Shown here: positions 57,467-64,000 of the stretch, piece by piece | Layout of the letters: the number at the start of each line of letters is the position of its first letter | How positions within the stretch are numbered: position 1 is the first letter of the stretch | Source: an uncultured Alphaproteobacteria bacterium | GTDB taxonomy: Bacteria; Pseudomonadota; Alphaproteobacteria; Micropepsales; Micropepsaceae | Reading direction: 5' to 3' | NCBI GenBank assembly: GCA_902825865.1 | Contig: CADECX010000001.1 | Location: forward strand, 124,001-188,000 | Length of the DNA stretch: 64,000 bases | Position numbers and translations under genes: made by a program | Notes under the pieces: generated by a model | The model's database searches: none | Told to the model about the DNA's origin: nothing | What the model saw: only the letters and a program-made list of their open reading frames with translations

Positions 57467-57661
57467 CTATTGCGGCCGGTCCAGGCGGCGAACGATCAGT
57501 TCATTCACTTCCAACCGGCCGATTCGGGCGCGCTTGACGGCCACCTTTCCGACCGCCAGCGCACCGATGGCCAACGAGCCGATCGCCAGAGCGCCAATGG
57601 CGAAGGCGCCCAGGGCCAGCGCCCCAAGCGCCAGAGCGGGATAGCGTTTGGCCTTGATCAT
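57467..57661 (-). CDS. Small pentapeptide-periodic protein
   Basis: 64 residues; ATG at 57661 with AAGAAGGA upstream. After six residues the sequence repeats every five residues with the pattern A-[LIV]-G-x-[LF] (ALGAL, ALGAF, AIGAL, AIGSL, AIGAL, AVGKV) and then a basic version (RIGRL, EVNEL, IVRRL). This is the period of a pentapeptide-repeat right-handed helix, but the Gly/Ala version could instead insert in a membrane. Small proteins of this composition are scattered in bacteria; no function is known. It lies 104 bases upstream of the GMC gene in the same orientation. Confidence 0.6.
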   Translation of the reverse strand: MIKAKRYPALALGALALGAFAIGALAIGSLAIGALAVGKVAVKRARIGRLEVNELIVRRLDRPQ

Positions 57662-57680
57662 GTTCGGGTTCCTTCTTCGC

Positions 57681-59213
57681 TCACTTTATCCAAAGCCAGC
57701 GGCTGCGATTGAAATCCCGGGCATTCGGGACATAACCACCGACACGCGGCCCCACCGCTTCGCTTTGCGACAAAAAACGGATCGGCAGCCAGGGCATGTC
57801 GGCCAGGGCGATGCGTTCGGCCTTCCGGAGCCGTTGCATGCGTCCGGCGGCGCTCTCTCCCGTTTCCACCACCATGGCGGCATCGAACTTGGCGTTGCGA
57901 TAGCCGGCATAGTTGCCGGGATTTCCCGGCAGCAACAGGTCCAGAAAATTGGAAGCGTCGTCGAAATCCGCCAGCCAGGTGGTATAGGCCAGTTGATACC
58001 GGCCCTGGCGCAGGGCGCTGAGCACCGTGGGATAATCCGCCACCGCGATCCGGACATCGACATGGATTTGGCGCGCCATGGCCTGAAACACGGCGGCCAG
58101 ACGTTTGCTGTCGGGATTGCCGCTGGTGGAATAGGTCAGGGTCAGTTTGTTGAACTGGCTGTAGCCCGCCTCCTGCATCAGCTTTCTGGCTTCGGCCAGC
58201 CGCGCCGGATAGGGCCTGGCCTTGAAATCCAGCTGCGGACCATTGGCATAGTTTGAGATGGTGGGCGGGACATAGGAATAAGCGGGCTGTTCTCCCAGCT
58301 TCATCACTTTCTGCGCCACCGCTTCGCGGTCATAGACCAGGTTGAGCGCGCGGCGCACACGGATATCGGCCAAAGCGGGATCGCGCATATTCATGGCGAT
58401 ATAAGCCAGTCCCAGCGACGGCATGACATGCAGGCCGCCGGGCATATTGGCCCTGATCCAGGGAAGCTGCGCCACCGGCAGCGGTGTTTGCATGTCGAGC
58501 TCGCCGGCGCGCAACCGGCGCAGCGCCGCCTGGGTGTCGGCGGTGGGATAGTAATTCACCGCATCGATCTTGACCGATGCCGCATCATAAAAGAGCGGGT
58601 TCTTGACCAGGCCGATATGATCATTGGGTTGCCAGCTTTTGAGCAGATAAGGCCCGTTGGAAACAAAGCGGCCCGGCGCGAATGCGGGGGCGGCGGGCAA
58701 GGGCAAGGCGGCGGGAAGGGTCAGAAGCTCCGGAAGATAAGGCGTGGGCAATTCCAGCATGATTTTCAGGATCGATGGCGACGGCGCGGTGACGCCCAGG
58801 GCGGAAGGCGGCAGCCGTCCCGCCGTGATCGCCCGCGCGTTTTTTATGACCCACAGCATTTGGCCTTGCCGCGCCGCGGTCTTGGGGTCGAGCACCCGCC
58901 GCCAGGCAAAGAGAAAGTCTTGCGCCGTCACCGTCCTGCCGTCCGACCAGCGCGCCTGGCGCAGGTGAAAGGTCCAGGTCAGGCCGTTTTGTGAGGTCTC
59001 CCAGCGCTCGGCGATGCCAGGAATAGGGCGGGCGGCGGCATCATGGGTGGTGAGGCCGACCATCAGATCGCCCAGGATATTGGTTTCCACCGTGCTGCCG
59101 GCAAAAGCGGGGTCGAGGGTTTCCGGCTCGGCGCCTGCGCCGCGATTGAGCATGCCGGCGGCTTGCGCCGGAAACGACGCCAGCAGCAGACATGCCAGCG
59201 CCAGCCTTTTCAT
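57681..59213 (-). CDS. Periplasmic oligopeptide-binding protein (SBP family 5)
   Basis: About 510 residues from the ATG at 59213 that overlaps the preceding stop (ATGA). A Sec signal peptide (KRLALACLLLASFPAQA) is followed by the SBP_bac_5 start EPETLDPAFAGSTVETNILGD, WTFHLRQARWSDGRTVTAQDF, SNGPYLLKSW and the C-terminal PWLPIRFLSQS. It delivers peptides or similar solutes to an Opp/Dpp-type ABC transporter, here probably the one at 61833-63998. It is a paralogue of the upstream protein at 59210, with many identical stretches, pointing to duplication. Confidence 0.88.
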   Translation of the reverse strand: MKRLALACLLLASFPAQAAGMLNRGAGAEPETLDPAFAGSTVETNILGDLMVGLTTHDAAARPIPGIAERWETSQNGLTWTFHLRQARWSDGRTVTAQDFLFAWRRVLDPKTAARQGQMLWVIKNARAITAGRLPPSALGVTAPSPSILKIMLELPTPYLPELLTLPAALPLPAAPAFAPGRFVSNGPYLLKSWQPNDHIGLVKNPLFYDAASVKIDAVNYYPTADTQAALRRLRAGELDMQTPLPVAQLPWIRANMPGGLHVMPSLGLAYIAMNMRDPALADIRVRRALNLVYDREAVAQKVMKLGEQPAYSYVPPTISNYANGPQLDFKARPYPARLAEARKLMQEAGYSQFNKLTLTYSTSGNPDSKRLAAVFQAMARQIHVDVRIAVADYPTVLSALRQGRYQLAYTTWLADFDDASNFLDLLLPGNPGNYAGYRNAKFDAAMVVETGESAAGRMQRLRKAERIALADMPWLPIRFLSQSEAVGPRVGGYVPNARDFNRSRWLWIK

Positions 59214-60868
59214 GCGAATTGCTTTTCGCGCGCGGCCTGATCGATCGATATCCAGCGCGAGCGATGCTTGTCCATGGGATTCTCCTGCCAGCCTTTGACA
59301 TAGGGCCACACCATATTGGGGCTGGCCCAATTGAAGAGCGGCATGATGGCGTGATCCTTCAGCGCGATGGTTTCGGCTTCGGCAAGCTTGCTTCCGCGGC
59401 TTACCAGATCGGGGTCCTGTTGGGCCGCCGCCAGCGCCGCGTCGAAGGCGGCGCTGCTGTAAAGCCCGTTATTGTTGCCGCCGCCGGTTTTCAGCAGCTC
59501 CAGGAACGTCGCGGCATCATTGAAATCCGCGCTCCAGGCGCCTTCATACATGTCGAAATCATGGACATGGGTCTGTGCCAGATAGACCTGAAAATCGGTC
59601 GGCAGAATGGTGATGTCGATATAGGCCAAGGCCAACATCTGTTGAATGGCGGCGGCAACCGAACGGTATGGCCCGGGCGATGTGCTGCGGATCATGAAAG
59701 TGGTTTGCAGCCGGTTTTTCTCTCCGAATCCGGCCGCACGCATCAGGGCCTGCGCCCGCTCTATCCGCGCTGCTTGCGGCATGGGCTTGAAGGCCAACTG
59801 TACGCCGGAGGGATAGTTCGCGGTGCCGGGCGGCACCAGCGCATAAGCGGGGACATCGCCGACCCGGCGGATGCGCTGGGCGATGATTTCGCGATTGAGC
59901 GCCAGGTTGATCGCTTCGCGTACCCGGATATCGCCGAACGGTTCGCGGGTGTGATTGACCCACACATATTCGGTGATGAGGGTGGGGACCGGTTTGTAGA
60001 TGTAGGGCAGGTTGGCTTTGATCCAGTCGATCCGCTGAACCGGCACCCTGTCCTGGACATCCAGCTCGCCGGCGCGCATGCGCTGCAAGGCGGCGCTGTA
60101 GTCGGCGGTGGGATAGTAATATATTTTTTCCATCGCGACATTGGCGGCATCGAAGAAGCGCGGATTTTTTTCCACCAGAACATATTCGTTGGGAATCCAG
60201 CGCGTCAGTTTGTAGGCTCCGTTGCTGACATGGTTGCCCGGGCGGGCCCAGTCTTTTCCTTTGGCAGTTACGACATGGCGCGGCAGGGGAAAGGTCGCGG
60301 TGTGCATCAGCAATTCCAACATATAGGGCGTTGGATGCGCCAAGCTCATTTCCAGCGTGTTGCTATTTACGGCGCGCGCGCCCAGCGCGGATTTGGGCAT
60401 TTTTCCGGCATTGATAGCCGCCGCATTCTTGAGGAAATAGACAAAATAGGCATAAGGCGCTCCCAATGCCGGTTCCAGGATGCGCTGCCAGGAAAAGACA
60501 AAATCTTCCGCGGTAATGGGGACGCCGTCGGACCACAGCGCGTCACGCAAGGAAAAGGTCCAGGTCAAGCCGTCCGGTGAGGTGGTCCAATTTTTTGCCA
60601 ATCCGGGAATAGGGCGGCATAAAACGTCTTCAGTCATAAGCCCAACCATCAGGTCGGCGACGATGGCGTCATCCTGCGTGCCAAGGGCCAGGTTGGGATC
60701 CAAGGTCTGAGGTTCCGCCCCGTTCCCGCGCATAAAGGTCCCGGCATCGGTCACGCGATGGCGCGTTTCGCCTACCGGCCCGCGCAATGCCAGGCTCGCG
60801 CCCCCCGCCGCCAGCGCCGCGCCCCCGGCCAATGCCAGCCGCCGGTTCCATGTCTTGCCTGGTGCCAT
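59210..60868 (-). CDS. Periplasmic oligopeptide-binding protein (SBP family 5), probable Tat substrate
   Basis: 552 residues. The N-terminus NRRLALAGGAALAAGGASLAL carries a twin Arg before a hydrophobic run, suggesting Tat export; the start of the mature part is uncertain. The SBP_bac_5 domain has EPQTLDPNLALGTQDDAIVADLM, WTFSLRDALWSDGVPITAEDF and SNGAYKLTRWIPNEY. Same role as the adjacent paralogue: capture of peptides for the ABC permease. The two genes are translationally coupled. The ATG at 60868 has GGT/GGTCTC-type upstream sequence without a clear Shine-Dalgarno. Confidence 0.88.
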   Translation of the reverse strand: MAPGKTWNRRLALAGGAALAAGGASLALRGPVGETRHRVTDAGTFMRGNGAEPQTLDPNLALGTQDDAIVADLMVGLMTEDVLCRPIPGLAKNWTTSPDGLTWTFSLRDALWSDGVPITAEDFVFSWQRILEPALGAPYAYFVYFLKNAAAINAGKMPKSALGARAVNSNTLEMSLAHPTPYMLELLMHTATFPLPRHVVTAKGKDWARPGNHVSNGAYKLTRWIPNEYVLVEKNPRFFDAANVAMEKIYYYPTADYSAALQRMRAGELDVQDRVPVQRIDWIKANLPYIYKPVPTLITEYVWVNHTREPFGDIRVREAINLALNREIIAQRIRRVGDVPAYALVPPGTANYPSGVQLAFKPMPQAARIERAQALMRAAGFGEKNRLQTTFMIRSTSPGPYRSVAAAIQQMLALAYIDITILPTDFQVYLAQTHVHDFDMYEGAWSADFNDAATFLELLKTGGGNNNGLYSSAAFDAALAAAQQDPDLVSRGSKLAEAETIALKDHAIMPLFNWASPNMVWPYVKGWQENPMDKHRSRWISIDQAAREKQFA

Positions 60869-60949
60869 AGAGACCTTCTACCATGCGCCCTGGCCGAGAT
60901 TTGCCGGTTTTGCGGCGGCAAGTTCAATGATTTTTGTATGAGGAATGCG

Positions 60950-61516
60950 ATGCGTAAGGTGATTTTGGCGGTGGTCGTGACGGGCGGGGCGCTGACACCG
61001 GGCCTGGCCTGGGCGGATGCGCGCGAGGACGTGGTCTCCGGCATTCAGCGTTGCGCGCACCTGACCGACGACCGGCTATGGCTGGATTGCTATTATGGCG
61101 CCGCCCAACCGATGCGCGCCTGGCTCGGTTTGTCGCCTGCCCCGCAGGCGCAGCTCAAGCTGCTTTCGGAACAGCCCCGGCCCACCGCGCTACCCGCCAC
61201 CGTCGCCCGCGCCGCGGTCCGGACCGGTCCGCCGCCAAAGCCCAAATCGTCCGGCCTGTTTGATGTGTTCGGTGGTTCCGACGTCGTCAACAACGCTCCC
61301 GTGCAATCCTATGACCTCAAGCCCACCGGCTTCACCATCACCCTGCTGGATGGCCAGGTCTGGCAGCAGACCGAGGACGATGCCGACAAGAAGCCGGTGA
61401 ACTGGTATCAGCCGGCCTCAAGCATGCGCGTTACCATCAGCCAAGGCGCGATGCGCAGCTTCAACCTGATCGTGGGCGACGAAAATACACACCACAAGGT
61501 GCGGCGCATCCGCTAG
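60950..61516 (+). CDS. Hypothetical exported protein
   Basis: About 188 residues from the ATG at 60950 with AGGA five bases upstream (an ATG at 60938 is an alternative). A signal peptide (residues 1-22, ending in LAWA) is followed by a Cys-containing N-terminal part (CAHLTDDRLWLDCYYGAAQPMRAWLG), a Pro-rich linker and a C-terminal domain with GFTITLLDGQVWQQT and NHHKVRRI-like end. The pattern of a short Cys pair and beta-rich tail is common in exported alphaproteobacterial proteins of unknown function. It lies between the transporter genes on the opposite strand. Confidence 0.6.
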   Translation: MRKVILAVVVTGGALTPGLAWADAREDVVSGIQRCAHLTDDRLWLDCYYGAAQPMRAWLGLSPAPQAQLKLLSEQPRPTALPATVARAAVRTGPPPKPKSSGLFDVFGGSDVVNNAPVQSYDLKPTGFTITLLDGQVWQQTEDDADKKPVNWYQPASSMRVTISQGAMRSFNLIVGDENTHHKVRRIR

Positions 61517-61545
61517 CGGGCGCCCGGCTGTTCAATCCGGTCAGT

Positions 61546-61725
61546 TCAGCGCGCGGGAGCGGGGGTGTCCAGGATCGGAGACGGCGGGTGGACGGGACTC
61601 CATACCTGGTCATAGACATAAACCCCGAATGCCACACATACGAGCGCTATAATAATCGCCACCACCGTCCGGGACTTTACGTCCGCTGCCTCCGGCGCAT
61701 GATGGAATTCCTGCAGATTGCTCAT
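61546..61725 (-). CDS. Small single-pass membrane protein
   Basis: 59 residues, read directly from the minus strand. The ATG at 61725 is preceded by GAGGAG seven bases upstream. A polar N-terminus (MSNLQEFHHAPEAADVKSR) is followed by one transmembrane helix (TVVAIIIALVCVAFGVYVY), then a Pro-rich tail with PVHPPSPILDTPAPAR. It lies between the ABC transporter and the two peptide-binding proteins in the same orientation, about 110 bases after the ATPase stop. No family is recognised; it may be an accessory of the transporter or unrelated. Confidence 0.6.
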   Translation of the reverse strand: MSNLQEFHHAPEAADVKSRTVVAIIIALVCVAFGVYVYDQVWSPVHPPSPILDTPAPAR

Positions 61726-61832
61726 TTGTGATCTCCTCGGTTTCGCTATGGCGTTATGGCGTCTCCATGTTCAAAGCGGCGCCGCGCTTAGTCGGCGCGT
61801 CGCCTTTTTATAGCATATTCCGGGGGCGCCGG

Positions 61833-63593
61833 TTAGTCGTGTTCGGCGACCCAATGGCCAGTTGCGACTTGCTCTAATTTGGGCCGGTAGTCCGGTTCGC
61901 CCAGCCGGGATTTCAGGAATGTCAGCTGGGCCCGCGGGTCCAGAGGCGAGGGCAGATCGCCGGTCAGGAGTTCCCGTTTTTTGGCGCGTTCGGCGCGGGG
62001 ATCGGGAGAAAGCACCGCCGACAACAGGGCGCGCGTATAGGGATGGCGCGGGTTTGTATACAGCATGGCGCTCGGCGCCAGCTCGACCACGCGGCCCAGA
62101 TACAGAACCATAACACGATGCGACAGGCGGCGCACCACCGACAGATCGTGACTGATGAAGATTAACGCCAGCCCGGTCTCCTTCTGGAGATCACGGATGA
62201 GCTCCACGATTTGCGCCTGGATCGAAACATCCAGCGCGCTCACCGCCTCGTCGCAGACCAGCATCTTGGGACCGACAATCATGGCGCGGGCCAGCCCCAC
62301 GCGCTGATTTTGTCCCCCCGACAATTCATGGGGATAGCGGTTGATCCAGGCGGGGTCCAAGCCGACGCGCTGCATGATGGCGCGCGCCCTGCCGCGGACG
62401 GTCTCGCGCGGCAGATGCGGCTCCAGCGCCTTGAGCGGTTCGGCGATGGAAAGTCCTATCGGCATGCGGGGGTCCAGGCTGGCCAGGGGGTCCTGAAATA
62501 CGATCTGAAATTCCTCGCGCAGCTTTCGAATGTCCGCATGCGCATCAAGGTCGCGGCCCAGCCACACCACCCGGCCCTGGCTTTTGGGCAGCAATTGCAG
62601 CACCGCGCGCGCCAAAGTGGATTTGCCGCAGCCACTTTCGCCCACCACGCCCAAGGTTTCGCCCTGATGCAGGGAAAAACTGATGCCGTCCACGGCGCGC
62701 AATTGCCGCGTCTTTCCGAACAATCCCTTATCCTTGACGGGAAAGCTGACCTTCAACTCTTCCACCGCCAGCAGAGGCGCGCCGATCGCGGTGGCGGGCG
62801 GCGGGGTTTCATCCGCCTTGGGAATCGCCGCCAGCAGCAAGCGGGTATAATCATGCTTGGGGGCGTAGAAAATTTCGTCCGCGTTTCCGCTTTCCACGAT
62901 CTCGCCGTGACGCATCACCTGCACCCGGTCGGCCAGTCCGGCGATCACGCCCATGTCATGGCTGACCATGGCGATGGCGGTCTGTTTTTCGTTTTTCAAG
63001 GCGCGCAGGATTTCCAGGATCTGCGCCTGCACCGTCACATCCAGCGCCGTGGTCGGTTCATCGGCGATGATCAGGTCGGGGCCGGTGATGGTCGCCATGG
63101 CGATCATCACCCTCTGGCGCATGCCGCCGGACAATTCGTGGGGATACTGTCTGAGGCGCCGCGCGCTTTCTGGAATGCGGACATAGTCCAGCATGTCCCT
63201 GGCGCGCACTTGCGCCTCGGCACGCGAGATTTTCCGGTGCAGCATGAGGGCTTCGGTGATCTGAGCCCCCACTTTCAAATGCGGGGTGAGTGACGTGAGC
63301 GGGTCCTGGAAAATCATGGTGACGCCGCTGCCGCGCAACGTATTGAGGCGTTCGGGCGACGCGCCCAATATTTCCTCGCCGCGATATTTGACGCTGCCGG
63401 TGGCGCGGCCATTGGCGGCCAAGAGCCCGAACGCCGCCAGGAACAGCTGGCTCTTGCCCGAACCGCTTTCGCCCACCACCCCCAAACATTCGCCTTCCTG
63501 GATGGTGAGACTGGCATTCTTCACCGCATGGACGTCGCCGTCGGCAAGCGCGAAATGCACATTGAAATCGGTAATTTCCAGCAGGGCGCTCAT
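61833..63593 (-). CDS. Fused oligopeptide/dipeptide ABC transporter ATPase (OppD-OppF)
   Basis: 586 residues with two ABC domains in tandem. The first has Walker A GESGSGKS (about 37-44), LSGGMRQRVMIAMA and DEPTTALDV. The second starts near 270 with VEELKVSFPVKDKG, then Walker A GESGCGKST, LSGGQNQRVGLARA and DEAVSALDV. Each carries the C-terminal oligopeptide-transporter pattern (HDYTRLLLAAIP and RHPYTRALLSAVL). It powers peptide import by the permeases upstream. It is 15 bases after the permease stop. Similar fused ATPases are common in proteobacteria. Confidence 0.93.
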   Translation of the reverse strand: MSALLEITDFNVHFALADGDVHAVKNASLTIQEGECLGVVGESGSGKSQLFLAAFGLLAANGRATGSVKYRGEEILGASPERLNTLRGSGVTMIFQDPLTSLTPHLKVGAQITEALMLHRKISRAEAQVRARDMLDYVRIPESARRLRQYPHELSGGMRQRVMIAMATITGPDLIIADEPTTALDVTVQAQILEILRALKNEKQTAIAMVSHDMGVIAGLADRVQVMRHGEIVESGNADEIFYAPKHDYTRLLLAAIPKADETPPPATAIGAPLLAVEELKVSFPVKDKGLFGKTRQLRAVDGISFSLHQGETLGVVGESGCGKSTLARAVLQLLPKSQGRVVWLGRDLDAHADIRKLREEFQIVFQDPLASLDPRMPIGLSIAEPLKALEPHLPRETVRGRARAIMQRVGLDPAWINRYPHELSGGQNQRVGLARAMIVGPKMLVCDEAVSALDVSIQAQIVELIRDLQKETGLALIFISHDLSVVRRLSHRVMVLYLGRVVELAPSAMLYTNPRHPYTRALLSAVLSPDPRAERAKKRELLTGDLPSPLDPRAQLTFLKSRLGEPDYRPKLEQVATGHWVAEHD

Positions 63594-63608
63594 CGGTCTT
63601 TGGGATGC

Positions 63609-64000
63609 TTATCTATCTTTGGGGTCCAGGGCGTCGCGCAGTCCGTCGCCGATAAAATTGAAACTGAACAAGGTCACCGCCATGAACAGAGCCGGAAAAA
63701 GCAGCATCCAGGGCGCGGTTTCCATCTGGTCGGCGCCGTCGGAGATCAAGACGCCCCAGCTGGTCAGCGGCTCCTGGATTCCCAGCCCCAGGAAGGAGAG
63801 GAAACTTTCGGTCAGGATCAAGCCCGGAACCGTCAGGGTGACATAGACCATCACCGGGCCCACCACATTGGGAATGATATGGCGGGTAATGATCCCCGGC
63901 GTTCCCACACCGCCGGCGCGCGCCGCCTCGATGAATTCCTTCTGCTTGATCGACAGGGTCTGGCCGCGCACGATCCGCGCCATGGTCAGCCATTCCACCG
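63609..64000 (-). CDS. Oligopeptide/dipeptide ABC transporter permease (OppC/DppC), partial
   Basis: Only the C-terminal 130 or so residues are in the window; the 5' end lies beyond position 64000. The visible part has the permease coupling segment EFIEAARAGGVGTPGIITRHIIPN (EAA motif) and two to three helices (VMVYVTLTVPGLILTESFLSFLGLG, LLFPALFMAVTLFSFNFIGDGLRDALDP), typical of the OppC branch. It forms the membrane channel with an OppB partner, probably further upstream. It precedes the fused ATPase gene in one operon. Confidence 0.9.
   Translation of the reverse strand, partial: VEWLTMARIVRGQTLSIKQKEFIEAARAGGVGTPGIITRHIIPNVVGPVMVYVTLTVPGLILTESFLSFLGLGIQEPLTSWGVLISDGADQMETAPWMLLFPALFMAVTLFSFNFIGDGLRDALDPKDR

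Noticed and set aside
61780..61820. An intrinsic terminator beside the ABC transporter genes
   Set aside because: The candidate stem before the T-run (GGCG/CGCC) is only four bases, and it points along the strand with no nearby gene end.

Overview
The window reads as chromosomal DNA of a GC-rich Gram-negative bacterium, most likely an alphaproteobacterium. The reasons are dense coding with many ATGA or TGATG gene overlaps, GTG and TTG starts, a recG / sdhE / mfd neighbourhood, outer-membrane and periplasmic functions (Wzi-type barrel, peptide-binding proteins), and an exosortase A (XrtA) exopolysaccharide locus. Genus is not determinable by eye; a Rhizomicrobium/Micropepsaceae-like organism is only a guess. 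There is no rRNA, CRISPR array, transposase or integrase, and nothing that looks like a prophage. One tRNA (Arg, anticodon CCT) is present.

Layout. 1-11 kb: a Wzi-like outer-membrane protein, an AraD1/GguC-type FAH protein, a DUF5924-like membrane protein, sulfate activation genes (cysD and a fused cysN-cysC), an aminotransferase, a HAD phosphatase with no normal start codon, a UDP-glucuronate-epimerase-like protein, a cysteine-type protein phosphatase and two small membrane proteins of unknown role. 11.8-27.6 kb: an XrtA-type exopolysaccharide region with a polyprenyl-phosphate sugar transferase, four glycosyltransferases, a VanZ-like protein, an asparagine-synthase-type amidotransferase, exosortase A fused to EpsI, a polysaccharide deacetylase, an ExeA-like ATPase, a tyrosine autokinase and a chain-length determinant. 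The minus-strand half (27634 down to 18249) is one tightly overlapped operon. 27.9-34.9 kb: a YodC-like small protein, galE and ugd (UDP-sugar supply), two related zinc-ribbon methyltransferases and a TPR protein fused to a glycosyltransferase domain.

35.0-42.2 kb: a plus-strand operon of a methyltransferase, a thiamine-diphosphate enzyme, an SDR, an ATP-grasp enzyme, a short NeuB-type synthase and an SpsF-type cytidylyltransferase fused to an aldo/keto reductase. It looks like a pathway for an unusual CMP-activated acidic sugar. With the divergent TPR-glycosyltransferase it resembles a flagellin or surface glycan modification island. It matches no standard sialic, pseudaminic or legionaminic set that I know, and is the best candidate here for an undescribed system.

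42.2-64 kb: mostly housekeeping and catabolic genes. These are an FAD oxidoreductase, a YdcF protein, an alanine-rich coiled-coil protein followed by a structured RNA-like segment and a strong terminator, recG, sdhE, mfd, a YcxB-like protein, a carboxylesterase, a membrane-anchored retropepsin-like protease, an acyl-CoA dehydrogenase, the tRNA, a GMC oxidoreductase, a pentapeptide-periodic small protein, two tandem peptide-binding proteins, a small membrane protein, and a dipeptide/oligopeptide ABC transporter (fused ATPases, then a permease cut by the window end).

How they fit together: ugd, galE and the epimerase make UDP-sugars; the XrtA locus polymerises, modifies and regulates an exopolysaccharide; the NeuB/SpsF operon and TPR-glycosyltransferase probably decorate a protein or glycan; CysD/CysNC could supply PAPS. 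No PEP-CTERM substrate, Wza-type export porin, flippase or polymerase was recognised inside the window, so the polysaccharide system must be completed elsewhere.
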